DNA of 33,466 nt from Candidatus Adiutrix sp. (GTDB taxonomy: Bacteria; Desulfobacterota; Desulfarculia; Adiutricales; Adiutricaceae): contig JAISFR010000007.1 of NCBI GenBank assembly GCA_031263565.1, forward strand, positions 1 through 33,466, given 5' to 3'. This document shows positions 5,789 to 14,170 of the stretch, in pieces; the stretch's first letter is position 1; each line of letters starts with the position of its first letter. The notes below the pieces were generated by a model. The model saw nothing but the letters and a program-made list of their open reading frames with translations, was not told where the DNA came from and made no database searches. The translations under genes and the position numbers were made by a program.

Positions 5789-8662
5789 ATGCGGCACTAT
5801 CTCGATCTCCACATCCACTCCCGCTTTTCCCGGGCCACTTCCCCGGCCCTGAGCCCGGCCAGCCTGGCCCTCTGGGGCGGCTGGAAAGGCCTGAGCCTGG
5901 TCGGCACCGGCGATCTGACCCATCCGGCCTGGCTGAAGGAACTGGGGGAAAACCTGACCCGGCGCGACGACGGCCTCTACAGCCTCAATGATCAGCCCGA
6001 CGGCCTGCGCTTCGTGCCCACCGGCGAAGTCAGCGCCATCTATAAGCATGACGGCCGCACCCGCAAGATCCATCTGGTGGTCATCGCTCCCGACCTCACG
6101 GCGGCGGCCGCCTTTTCCAAAACCCTGGGGACCCTGGGCAACGTGGAATCAGACGGCCGCCCCATTCTGGGCCTCTCCGCCCGGAATATTCTCGAAATAG
6201 CCCTCCAGACCAACCCGGAGATGATCGTGGTCCCGGCCCATATCTGGACCCCCTGGTTTTCGCTTTTCGGGGCCCAAAGCGGCTATGACCGGCTGGAGGA
6301 CTGCTTCGGGGATTTAAGCGGCCACATCCACGCCCTGGAGACCGGCCTGTCGAGCGACCCGGCCATGAACCGCCTGGTCTCGGCCCTGGATGCCTACGCC
6401 CTGATTTCCTCTTCCGACGCCCACAGCCCCGACCGGCTGGGCCGGGAGGCCACCATTCTCAACGGCCCCCTGAATTGGGACCGTCTGGCCCAGGCTTTGC
6501 GGGGCGGCCCGGCCCTGGGGGGCACGGTGGAATTTTTCCCGGAAGAGGGCAAATATCATCTGGACGGGCACCTGGGCTGCGGCCCGCCGCTGAGCCCGGA
6601 AGAGACCCGCCGCCTGGGCGGCCTCTGCCCGGCCTGCGGCAAACCGGTGACCATCGGCGTTCTTCACCGGGTGACCGAACTGGCCGACCGGGAGAGCCCC
6701 CCGGCCGGGCGGCTGCCGGATCACCACCTGATCCCCCTGGCCGAACTCCTGGGCCAGGTTTTCGACCAGGGGCCGAAAAGCAAACGGGTCGGCCAGAATT
6801 TCGAACGCCTGGTCAATGAATTGGGCAGCGAGCTGAAAATTCTCCTGGAATCTTCCCCGGCCGATATCGAGGACGCCGCCGGGCCGCTCCTCCGCCTGGC
6901 CGTGGAGCGCATGCGGCGGGGCGAAATTCAGGCCCGGGGCGGCTTTGACGGCCAATACGGCACGGTGACCGCCATCGGGCCGGAAGACCGGGCCGCGTTC
7001 TCCGGGCAGGGGCGGCTTTTTGAAGTCTCCCCCCGGCCGGTCAAAGCGGCCGCCAGGACGGCCCCGGCCAGGCCCCCGAAGGAAGAAAAGCCGCCGGAAG
7101 CGGCCCGCGGGCCGGCCAGCGCGGCCCCGCCCCCGCTGCTCCTGAGCCGGGGAGACCTTTTGCTCGACGGGCTGGACGGGAGCCAGGTTGCGGCCGTCAC
7201 CAGCCGGGATCCGGTGCTGTGCGTGGTGGCCGGTCCGGGCAGCGGCAAAACCCGGGTGCTGGTTCACCGGGCGGCCTGGCTGCTGCGCGAGAACCTGGTC
7301 AGGCCCGAAGAGATGCTCCTGACCACCTTTACCCGCAAAGCGGCCGAAGAGCTGGCCCCGCGTCTGGCCGCCGCCCTGCCTTTCAGGCCGGAGAGCGGGC
7401 GGGTGCGGGTCTCCACTCTGCACGCCCTGGCCTATGATATTTTAAAAAAACAGCGGCCCGACTGGGAACTGGCCCCGGAAGATTATTTAGCCGATTTATT
7501 GAAAAAAGCGGCCCAAAAAGCCGGGCTCAAGCCCCCGGCCTTTTCGTCCCTTTTGAGCCTGGAAAAAAACAGCCCGGCCCTGCGCCCCGGGGAATCCGGT
7601 CTTGCGGCCAAAACCGCCGGGAAGTTCAGCGCGGCCTGCCGCTATTATCAGCAGGCCCTGAGCGTCCGGCGCTGCTGGGATTTCGACGATCTCATCCTGG
7701 AGGCCGACCCCGACGGGCCGCCGCCTTTCAAAGCCATCCTGGTCGACGAATTTCAGGATCTCAGCGCGGCCCAGTTCAGTTTCCTCAAACGCCTCCGGCC
7801 GCCGGAAACTTCCCGGCCGGCCCCGGCCTCCCTGACCGTCATCGGCGACCCCGAGCAGAGCATTTACGCTTTTCGCGGCGCCCGCCGGGAAATTTTCGAC
7901 TGGCTGAAAATTTATTCCGGTCTCCGCCAAGTGGAACTGACTGCCAATTATCGGGCCACCCGGAGCCTGATCCTGGCCGGCGAAGCCCTGATGGCCGCGC
8001 CCGGCCGGCCCCGGCGGCTGGCCGGACGCAACGAGGCCGGCCCCCGCCTGACCCGGGCCGTCCTGAGCAGCCCCCGCCGGGAAGCGGCTTACGTGACGGC
8101 CAGGCTCAGGGCCCACCTGGGGGTGCTGACCCTGGGCGGCGAGGCCTCCTCCCGTCAGGACGCCGAGTTCATGCCCGGGCTGGCCCTGAGTGATATTGCC
8201 GTGATCTTCCGCCTCCGCTCCCAGGGCGCGGAACTGGCCGCCGCCCTGGACCAGGCCGGGCTGGCCTGGCAGATGAGCGGGGAGGAGGCCCTGACGGCGG
8301 CCGACGACCTGGACTTCACGGCCGACAAGATCAGCCTCCTGACCATGCACGCGGCCAAAGGCCTGGAATTTCGCCTGGTCTTCATCGTCGGCGCCGAAGA
8401 GGGGCTCTGCCCTTATTTCGCGCCCTCCGAAGAAGCGACGGCCGCGCGCCTCGCCGAGGAAAAACGGCTCTTCTACGTCGCCCTGACCCGGGCCAGAGAC
8501 CGCCTTTACCTGACCCGGGCCGCCGGCCGCCGCCTTTACGGCCGGCCCCTGCCCGGCCGGCCCTCTCCCTTTTGGGATCTTCTGCCCCCCGGCCTCTGCC
8601 GGGATCTTCAGCCCCGCCTGCCCCGCGGCCGGGCCAGGCGCCAGCCGACCCTGTTCGATTGA
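5789..8662 (+). CDS. Endonuclease Q-like PHP protein fused to a UvrD/Rep-type helicase
   Basis: A 957-residue two-part protein. Residues 1 to about 400 match the EndoQ/TIGR00375 family: the PHP metal motif DLHIHSRFSRATS at residues 5-17, GTGDLTHP near 40, VVPAHIWTPWFSLFG near 150, SSSDAHSPDRLG near 210, and a zinc-binding part (LGCGPP, then LCPACGKPVTIGVLHR near 280). EndoQ nicks DNA 5' of deaminated bases. After a Pro/Ala-rich linker (about 415-450), residues 465-950 form a compact superfamily 1A helicase: Walker A AGPGSGKTRV near 480, DEFQDLSAAQF near 650, GDPEQSIYAFRGAR near 690, TMHAAKGLEF near 852 and VALTRARDRLYLT near 898. The helicase is much shorter than UvrD. GGCGGAGG precedes the ATG. 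A role in excision of deaminated bases is inferred from the fusion. Confidence 0.88.
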   Translation: MRHYLDLHIHSRFSRATSPALSPASLALWGGWKGLSLVGTGDLTHPAWLKELGENLTRRDDGLYSLNDQPDGLRFVPTGEVSAIYKHDGRTRKIHLVVIAPDLTAAAAFSKTLGTLGNVESDGRPILGLSARNILEIALQTNPEMIVVPAHIWTPWFSLFGAQSGYDRLEDCFGDLSGHIHALETGLSSDPAMNRLVSALDAYALISSSDAHSPDRLGREATILNGPLNWDRLAQALRGGPALGGTVEFFPEEGKYHLDGHLGCGPPLSPEETRRLGGLCPACGKPVTIGVLHRVTELADRESPPAGRLPDHHLIPLAELLGQVFDQGPKSKRVGQNFERLVNELGSELKILLESSPADIEDAAGPLLRLAVERMRRGEIQARGGFDGQYGTVTAIGPEDRAAFSGQGRLFEVSPRPVKAAARTAPARPPKEEKPPEAARGPASAAPPPLLLSRGDLLLDGLDGSQVAAVTSRDPVLCVVAGPGSGKTRVLVHRAAWLLRENLVRPEEMLLTTFTRKAAEELAPRLAAALPFRPESGRVRVSTLHALAYDILKKQRPDWELAPEDYLADLLKKAAQKAGLKPPAFSSLLSLEKNSPALRPGESGLAAKTAGKFSAACRYYQQALSVRRCWDFDDLILEADPDGPPPFKAILVDEFQDLSAAQFSFLKRLRPPETSRPAPASLTVIGDPEQSIYAFRGARREIFDWLKIYSGLRQVELTANYRATRSLILAGEALMAAPGRPRRLAGRNEAGPRLTRAVLSSPRREAAYVTARLRAHLGVLTLGGEASSRQDAEFMPGLALSDIAVIFRLRSQGAELAAALDQAGLAWQMSGEEALTAADDLDFTADKISLLTMHAAKGLEFRLVFIVGAEEGLCPYFAPSEEATAARLAEEKRLFYVALTRARDRLYLTRAAGRRLYGRPLPGRPSPFWDLLPPGLCRDLQPRLPRGRARRQPTLFD

Positions 8663-8752
8663 ATGGCGGCCGCCTTTCAAGCCCTGGCGGCCCAAGGGGA
8701 CCTTTTCAAGTTTTCCATCAGGAGGTCCGATAACAATAGAGAAAGATAGTAA

Positions 8753-8783
8753 CGGACCCGGGCGGCCTGCCGGTCCGCTTTTA
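8753..8783 (+). terminator. Likely intrinsic terminator after the EndoQ-UvrD gene
   Basis: The arms CGGACC (8753-8758) and GGTCCG (8772-8777) enclose a 13-nt GC-rich loop in which GGC and GCC can also pair. CTTTTAT follows directly. Confidence 0.5.
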
Positions 8784-8819
8784 TCTCGTCCCTCAAAATC
8801 TTTGGTGAGGACCAGAATT

Positions 8820-9758
8820 ATGTCATCCGACCCCAAGCCTGTTCAGCCGGCCGCCAGGGTGGCCGTCAAAGTTCCGCAGCCCGACAGTCTGGTCGAGGTG
8901 CGGGTAACGCCCCCTGACAGCCATTTTGAAGTCAAGGTCAGCCCGGGCAGTGAACTCATTGAACTTTTGATTCACCCGGGCCCCAGCCTCATTGAAGTCC
9001 GCATCGTCCCGCCCGGCTTGTCCCTGGAAGACCGCCTGGAAAAAGACCTCCCGGAAAGCCCGGCGCCGGACGAAGACGAGGTACTGGCCGGCGTCAGCCG
9101 CGCCGAATTCGCCGCCCTGGTGGAAGAGGAAGAAGCCGCCGAGGCCAAGGAGCTGCTGGCCCGGATGGACGACGACGAACGCCGGCGTCCGCCCCGGGAC
9201 TATGCGGCGCCCGAAGAAATCAAGCCGATTCCGGCCGGGACGGAAGAGCCCGGGGAAGATGAATCCGGGGCCGGAGTTCCGCCGGAAATTGCGCCGGCCG
9301 GGGAGGGCCTGATCGGGGGCGAGGCGGAAGCCGACGAAGATGACCGGAAGCCCCCCGGCGCCGGCATCGGCATTGCCGCCCAAAAGGCCCTGGCCCGCCT
9401 TTCGGCGGCGGTCACCGCGGAGCGCGAAGCCCTGGAAAAGCCCGCCGGGGCCCCGGCCGAGGGCCGTCCGCCGGAAGAGAGCCCGCCGCCAGCCGATTCC
9501 ACCATTATGGTGGAAATATATGACGACGGGGAAACACCGCTGCCGGAAGCCTCCGCCGTTCCGCTTTTGCCCGAGGATGAGCGGATGGATCTCAGCCTGA
9601 TGGAGACGGAGGAAGAACTGCTCGTCGGCCCGGTGGATCTTTCGGCTCTGGCGATCGACCTGGACAAAAGCCGCCTGCCCGACGCGGACGACCGCCGGGT
9701 GGTCAAGGCCCGGCCCATGCTCAAGGTCAACCCGACCAACACCATAGTGTCCGGCTGA
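8820..9758 (+). CDS. Acidic protein with 11-residue N-terminal repeats, function unknown
   Basis: A protein of about 312 residues that I do not recognise. Its N-terminus has four tandem 11-residue units: DSLVEVRVTPP, DSHFEVKVSPG, SELIELLIHPG and PSLIEVRIVPP. Each has the pattern [LFI]-[IVF]-E-[VL]-x-[VI] ending in proline or glycine, which suggests a small beta-solenoid or stacked strands. The rest is highly acidic and Pro/Ala/Glu-rich, probably disordered, with a helical stretch (IAAQKALARLSAAVTAERE) in the middle. The C-terminus carries a basic strand, RRVVKARPMLKVNP. No signal peptide or membrane span is visible. A GTG at 8802 is possible, but ATG at 8820 follows GGTGAGGA and opens the repeat domain. 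Codon use is normal for the window. Confidence 0.7.
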   Translation: MSSDPKPVQPAARVAVKVPQPDSLVEVRVTPPDSHFEVKVSPGSELIELLIHPGPSLIEVRIVPPGLSLEDRLEKDLPESPAPDEDEVLAGVSRAEFAALVEEEEAAEAKELLARMDDDERRRPPRDYAAPEEIKPIPAGTEEPGEDESGAGVPPEIAPAGEGLIGGEAEADEDDRKPPGAGIGIAAQKALARLSAAVTAEREALEKPAGAPAEGRPPEESPPPADSTIMVEIYDDGETPLPEASAVPLLPEDERMDLSLMETEEELLVGPVDLSALAIDLDKSRLPDADDRRVVKARPMLKVNPTNTIVSG

Positions 9759-9797
9759 AGCTCCCGGACGACTTATTGACAGCCGCGGAGGCGCCGC

Positions 9798-10391
9798 ATG
9801 ACTCGCAATCCGCTCCCCGCCCGGGCCCTTCACGCGGCCCTGTTCGCCGTTCTGCTGGGGCTGGGCTGGACGGCCCCGGCCGGGGGGCAATATCCGGCCG
9901 CCGGCCGCAATCTCATCAGCCCGCCCGGTTCGAGCCTGACCAGCGCCCTGGTCCGCGACGAACTGGAGCGCCGCCTGGCCGCCGCGCCCCGCAACGAAGC
10001 CGCCATCTGGAACACCGGCTATGATTTTTACCGGGTCTATCCCCGGAATCAGGACACGGCCCGGGCCATCAAAGACGGCTTTCTCCGGGCCCGGCCCAAC
10101 ACCGATGAACAAAGGCTGATCCTGAGCAAGGCGGCCATTTACTGGGAAAAGATCCACGACTACGGCGTCCAGAACGTGCCGGTGGGAGTGGACAACGGCC
10201 GCCGCCGGAAAATTTACTACGGCGACCCGGCCAAATTCAGCAGCCTCCCGATGCGGGGCCCGGGCAGCCGGCATCAGGGCTTTAAAAATTACGACTGGCC
10301 GGGCCGCTATCTCGGCCGACGGGCGCCCGACCGGGGCCGGCCCGACAACCCCTACCCGGGCAAGTATTACCCGGGGATGTATCCCCCCTGA
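9798..10391 (+). CDS. Small secreted protein, function unknown
   Basis: A 197-residue protein starting with a signal peptide (RNPLPARALHAALFAVLLGL, cleavage probably after APAGG). The mature part contains a charged helix-rich segment, VRDELERRLAAAPRNEAAIW, then YDFYRVYPRNQDTARAIKDG and SKAAIYWEKIHDYGVQNVPV. It ends in a tail rich in Gly, Pro, Tyr and Arg (DNPYPGKYYPGMYPP). No catalytic motif is visible. The residues 50-125 could be TPR-like, but the repeats are too few to be sure. CGGAGG sits 8 bases before the ATG. It follows the acidic protein by 39 bases and may be in the same transcript. No homologue comes to mind. Confidence 0.7.
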   Translation: MTRNPLPARALHAALFAVLLGLGWTAPAGGQYPAAGRNLISPPGSSLTSALVRDELERRLAAAPRNEAAIWNTGYDFYRVYPRNQDTARAIKDGFLRARPNTDEQRLILSKAAIYWEKIHDYGVQNVPVGVDNGRRRKIYYGDPAKFSSLPMRGPGSRHQGFKNYDWPGRYLGRRAPDRGRPDNPYPGKYYPGMYPP

Positions 10392-10433
10392 TTCAAGCCC
10401 GGCCGCGGCCCGATGAGACCGCCCCGGGCTCAA

Positions 10434-10462
10434 TTGCCAAAAGCCGGATTCTCTGATATCAT
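10434..10462 (+). promoter_or_regulatory. Sigma-70-type promoter before the GntR regulator
   Basis: TTGCCA at 10434-10439 and TATCAT at 10457-10462 are separated by exactly 17 bases in an AT-rich patch. The regulator ATG lies about 140 bases downstream, leaving room for autoregulatory sites. Confidence 0.45.
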
Positions 10463-10603
10463 CTATAAGACTCCGATCAAAAATGAGCTTGAACGCGAAC
10501 CGGAGCCGGGCGCCGAACCGGGCCTCCGGCGCTTTGCAGTCGGGGCTTGGGGATTGAATTGCCCGCTGATAACCTTCAGGGAACCTCTAAATGAAGTTTC
10601 TGT

Positions 10604-11380
10604 ATGCCTGCCAAGACGGAAAATAAGAACGCGGCCGCTTCCGGCCGAAGGCGCGAGGCCTCGCCCGAGGGACCGGCCTACGCCCGTCTGGCCGGGCGGA
10701 TCAAGCAGATGATCTCCAGCGGCGAATACCAGCCGGGGGCCAAAATTCCGTCGGAAGCGGCCATCAGCAAGGAATACGGCCTGTCGCCCATGACCGTCCG
10801 GCAGGCGGTGGGCCAGTTGGTCGACCAGGGGCTCTTAAGGCGGGTCCACGGCAGCGGCACTTACGTCTGCGGGCCGGACTGGACCAGGGCCAGCTTCAGC
10901 CTGGAAGGGCTCCTGGAACTGTTGCATGATAAAAACGGCATCAGCATTAAAATCCTGCGGGCCGGCATAGTCAAGGCCAAGGCCCGGGCCGCGGCCGCCC
11001 TGGAGATCAGGGAAGGCAGCCCCATCATCTCCCTGATGCGGCTGGTCTACCATGAGGGCCGCCCCTTTCTCCTGAACAAGGCCTCCCTGCGTTTCGACCC
11101 CCGCTCGCCCATTGTCGAGTCCGAGCTGGAGGTCTCTTCCCTCTCGGGCCTTTTCACCGGCAAGGGCAACAGCTTCATCAAAAAAGCCCTGCTTCTGGTT
11201 GAGCCCTGCCTTTTGAGCCCCGAGGAAGCCGGTTTTCTGGAAGGCGACCGGGAGAGCGCGGCTTTTAAGATCAATTACACTTTTTACGGCTACAGCGATT
11301 CGCCGGTGGGTTCGGGCTGGTTTCTGGCCCTCAGGAAAGCGGTCACCCTCTCCACCAGAATCGGCGTTTGGGACGATTAG
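10604..11380 (+). CDS. GntR-family transcriptional regulator (HutC/UTRA type)
   Basis: A 258-residue regulator. Residues 25-90 form the winged helix-turn-helix of GntR proteins: YARLAGRIKQMISSGEYQPG, then KIPSEAAISKEYGLSPMTVR and LRRVHGSGTYV. Residues 105-250 form a UTRA ligand-binding domain, with ISLMRLVYHEGRPFLLNKAS and the late segment INYTFYGYSDSPVGSGWF. HutC-type regulators normally sense a small metabolite and repress a nearby operon. No obvious metabolic operon is adjacent; cheY follows 146 bases later and looks independently promoted. The ligand is therefore unknown. The first 20 or so residues are a low-complexity basic extension, and a start downstream is possible because no clear ribosome site precedes the ATG. 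Confidence 0.85.
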   Translation: MPAKTENKNAAASGRRREASPEGPAYARLAGRIKQMISSGEYQPGAKIPSEAAISKEYGLSPMTVRQAVGQLVDQGLLRRVHGSGTYVCGPDWTRASFSLEGLLELLHDKNGISIKILRAGIVKAKARAAAALEIREGSPIISLMRLVYHEGRPFLLNKASLRFDPRSPIVESELEVSSLSGLFTGKGNSFIKKALLLVEPCLLSPEEAGFLEGDRESAAFKINYTFYGYSDSPVGSGWFLALRKAVTLSTRIGVWDD

Positions 11381-11426
11381 CCGGCAGTCACGGTTAGAAC
11401 TTTGACGGCCTGTCAGCCTCTTATAT

Positions 11427-11443
11427 TTGGCGTTTCCCCGGCA
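11427..11443 (+). promoter_or_regulatory. Possible sigma-54 promoter of cheY-cheA
   Basis: TTGGCG followed by a GG-N10-GC spacing (GG at 11429-11430, GC at 11441-11442) fits the -24/-12 pattern, although the -12 box reads GGCA rather than TTGCA. An alternative sigma-70 reading is TTGGCG with TATAGA at 11451 after 18 bases. Confidence 0.3.
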
Positions 11444-11526
11444 ATTGTGATATAGATATATTTCAGCACCCGCCCACCGGGCTGACGGGTTTCAGACTTA
11501 TGATTCATGAAAGCGGAGGGTCATTC

Positions 11527-11904
11527 ATGCCCCTGGGTTCCGGCCAGCGCGTACTTATTGTCGACGATTCACCCATCATGCGCCAGATGCTCGTCAAGAT
11601 CTTCACCGACGAGGGCTTCACTGTGGCCGGCGAGGCCGCCGACGGCGCCGAAGCCGTGGCCCGGTTCGAAGAACTGCGGCCCGACCTGACCACCCTGGAT
11701 ATCGTCATGCCCAAAATGCGCGGCATAGAGGTTCTGGAGCAGATCATGGCCAAATACCCCGACGCCAGGATCATCATGGCCTCCTCGGTCTCCGACGCCC
11801 GCACGGTGATGCACTGCCTGAAGATGGGCGCCAGGCAGTACATTGCCAAACCCTATGACGAAGCCAAAATCATGAGCGCGGTTAAAAAGGCTCTGGACCT
11901 CTAG
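11527..11904 (+). CDS. cheY: CheY-like single-domain response regulator
   Basis: A 125-residue receiver domain with no output domain. The acidic pair is in RVLIVDDSPIMRQML, the phosphoacceptor is Asp58 in TLDIVMPKMRG, the conserved Ser is in IMASSVSDA, and the Lys is in YIAKPYDE. The ATG at 11500 is in frame, but the one at 11527 has GCGGAGGG eight bases ahead and gives the normal CheY length. cheA follows 110 bases downstream on the same strand without a terminator between, so CheA is the likely phosphodonor. In the cell CheY-P would bind the flagellar switch (FliG is encoded at 21348), but a non-flagellar role cannot be excluded. Confidence 0.85.
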   Translation: MPLGSGQRVLIVDDSPIMRQMLVKIFTDEGFTVAGEAADGAEAVARFEELRPDLTTLDIVMPKMRGIEVLEQIMAKYPDARIIMASSVSDARTVMHCLKMGARQYIAKPYDEAKIMSAVKKALDL

Positions 11905-12014
11905 TGGACCTCAGGATTTGAAATGCGGCCAAGCCACATTTAAAATTCTTGACGTCCACGCTTTGGCCCCAGGGCTTCATAACACTTAAAGTTCTTCTCT
12001 ATCTGAGGATATTC

Positions 12015-14156
12015 ATGAGCGTGACCGACGAGAACCTGGCCGAATTGTTTGAACAGTACAAAGATGAAGTCCGCGAGACCATCGGTACTTTGGACAATGA
12101 ACTGGTGGCCATCGAGCAGGATCCCACCTCCAGCGAGACCATCTTCTCCCTGTTCCGGCACATGCATTCCCTGAAAGGGTCCTCCAAAATGTTCAATGTG
12201 GACAACATCGCCCACATCGCCCATCGCCTGGAAGACCTGATGAGCCTGATCGACAAGAACAACGCCATCCTGTCCAAGCACCCCAGGATCGTCGATCTTC
12301 TTTTCAAGGGCAACGATATTTTCCGGGACATCATCGCCCGCCTGGAAGACGACATCACCTACAGCCACCTGACCCCGGACCACACGGCCTTCATCGGCGA
12401 AATTCAAGCCCAGATCGACAAGATCAACCGCCGCGACTCCGAACTGGTGGACGCCGCCCGCAAAATTCTGGACGATCTGGAGACCCTGGTCCCGACTCTG
12501 GAAGAAAACGAGGCCGACAACCTGAAAAAGGCCATGGCCGAGCTCTCCGCCGGCCTGACCCTGGCCACCCTGGCGGAAGAGGGTTCCCACCAGATACGCT
12601 TTCACTACAACGGGGTGGACCTGACCGACGATGTGCGGGCTCTGGAAGAACTTCTGGAAAAATTCAAAGCCGGGCAGGGGAAGCCGGAAGAGGCCCGGGC
12701 CCTGACCGAGGTGGTGGGCAATCTCTATAACAGCCTGGCCGACGTAGCCACCGAAGACGCCCAGCAACTGATCGCCGAACTCGGCGACGGCCTGCATATG
12801 TTCAAAGAGCGGGAACTGGAGATCGACCAGATCACGGTGGAATTCTTCACCGCCGTCCTCCATGACCTGAAAGAAAAATTTCAGGTCGAGGTGCTGGCCC
12901 CGGCCGGCGGCCAGGTGCGCCAGAAGTCTTCGAAATCCGCCCCGGACTTCAAGGAGCCCCAGACCAAAACCATCCGGGTGGACGAGGCCAAAATCGACCA
13001 GTTCCTGGATTCGGTCGGCAAACTCATCACCAAGAGCGAAAATCTCAATCACCTGCAGTTCTCCTTTCGCCAGGCCGGCCTGAACAGCAATCTGATGCGC
13101 GATTTCGTCACCGTCTCCCGGACCATATCCAACGACATCGTCAACCTCCAGCGCTCCATCATGGAAGTGCGGCAGGTGGAAGTCAACAACATCCTCAAAA
13201 AATTCCCCCGCCTGGTCCGCGACATCTCGCATAAGATCGGCAAAGAGGCCGAACTCAACATCAGCGGCGAGAGGGTGCCCATCGACAAGAGCCTTCTGGA
13301 CGATGTGGAGCAGGCCATGGTCCATATCGTCCGCAACGCCTTGGACCACGGCCTGGAAACGCCCGACGAACGGCTGGCCGCCGGCAAAAACCGGCGGGGG
13401 ACCGTCAACATTGCCGTCACTCAGGAAGAGGCCTCCATTTATATCGAAGTGGCCGACGACGGCCGGGGCCTGAATCTGGAAAAGGTCAAAAGCAAGGCCG
13501 TGGAGCGGGGCGCCATCAGCCCCGAGCAGGCCGCCGCCATGAGCGATACGGAAGCTGAAATGCTCATCTTCCGCTCGGGCCTGTCCACCAAGGATGAAGC
13601 CACCGACCTTTCCGGGCGGGGGGTGGGCATGGATGTGGTCATGACCAACCTTAAGAAATGGAACGGCGAGGTCATCATCAAAAACCATTCCGGCCAGGGC
13701 CTGGCCGTGGGGCTGCGGCTGCCCGTCACCAACACCCTGCTGACCAAGGAGGCCATCCTGCTGCGGGTCGGCGACAGCATTTTCTGCCTGCCCCTGGAAT
13801 ATGTCAGCGAAATCGTCACCGTGCCCAGCGAGGCCATTCACCACCACAAAGACAATTCCGTCTTCCGGCACCGGGACATGGTCATCGCCGTGGTCAACAT
13901 CAAGGAGATCCTGGGCCTGGGACGCAGCGACTACGGGCGGCCCGCCGGCGACAGCCGGGCCTTCATCATTCTTCAGGGCAAAAACGAATCCCGGCAGGCC
14001 ATCATGGCCGACGAAATCCTGGGGCAGCAGAAAATCGTCATCAAGGAATTCGAACTGGAGACCTTTCGCAAGCTGCCCTACTTCAACGGCCTGACGCTGC
14101 TGGGCGACGGACGGGTGGTCCTGATTCTCGATTCCGAAAAATTAATGACCTGTTGA
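12015..14156 (+). CDS. cheA: Chemotaxis histidine kinase CheA
   Basis: A 713-residue CheA. The P1 Hpt domain carries the phosphorylated His51 in MHSLKGSSKMF. A helical region (about 140-300) replaces or diverges from the usual P2 CheY-binding domain. Dimerisation (KTIRVDEAKIDQFLDSVGKL) starts near residue 318. The ATPase has an N-box HIVRNALDHGLE, a G1 box VADDGRGL, and GRGVGMDVVMTNLKKW. The CheW-like P5 domain fills the last 135 residues, ending in a typical VVLILDSEKLM. The start at 12015 follows CTGAGGATATTC; the upstream in-frame ATG at 11949 lacks a ribosome site. It transfers phosphate to the CheY encoded just upstream. No cheW, cheR, cheB or receptor gene is in the window. Confidence 0.9.
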   Translation: MSVTDENLAELFEQYKDEVRETIGTLDNELVAIEQDPTSSETIFSLFRHMHSLKGSSKMFNVDNIAHIAHRLEDLMSLIDKNNAILSKHPRIVDLLFKGNDIFRDIIARLEDDITYSHLTPDHTAFIGEIQAQIDKINRRDSELVDAARKILDDLETLVPTLEENEADNLKKAMAELSAGLTLATLAEEGSHQIRFHYNGVDLTDDVRALEELLEKFKAGQGKPEEARALTEVVGNLYNSLADVATEDAQQLIAELGDGLHMFKERELEIDQITVEFFTAVLHDLKEKFQVEVLAPAGGQVRQKSSKSAPDFKEPQTKTIRVDEAKIDQFLDSVGKLITKSENLNHLQFSFRQAGLNSNLMRDFVTVSRTISNDIVNLQRSIMEVRQVEVNNILKKFPRLVRDISHKIGKEAELNISGERVPIDKSLLDDVEQAMVHIVRNALDHGLETPDERLAAGKNRRGTVNIAVTQEEASIYIEVADDGRGLNLEKVKSKAVERGAISPEQAAAMSDTEAEMLIFRSGLSTKDEATDLSGRGVGMDVVMTNLKKWNGEVIIKNHSGQGLAVGLRLPVTNTLLTKEAILLRVGDSIFCLPLEYVSEIVTVPSEAIHHHKDNSVFRHRDMVIAVVNIKEILGLGRSDYGRPAGDSRAFIILQGKNESRQAIMADEILGQQKIVIKEFELETFRKLPYFNGLTLLGDGRVVLILDSEKLMTC

Positions 14157-14170
14157 CGGGGGGGTGGGCC

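Noticed and set aside
8823-10433. A 536-codon minus-strand open frame opposite the acidic and secreted proteins
   Set aside because: The plus-strand genes have a signal peptide, ribosome sites and regular repeats. The antisense product is Gly/Ala/Arg-rich filler.
11940-13871. A 643-codon open frame on the minus strand opposite cheA
   Set aside because: It is a mirror of cheA codons in GC-rich DNA. Its translation is low-complexity with no family motif, while the plus strand has all CheA domains.
13658-14170. Long N-terminal extension of the nucleotidase into cheA
   Set aside because: The extension is out-of-frame cheA sequence. The signal peptide begins right after ATG 14171.
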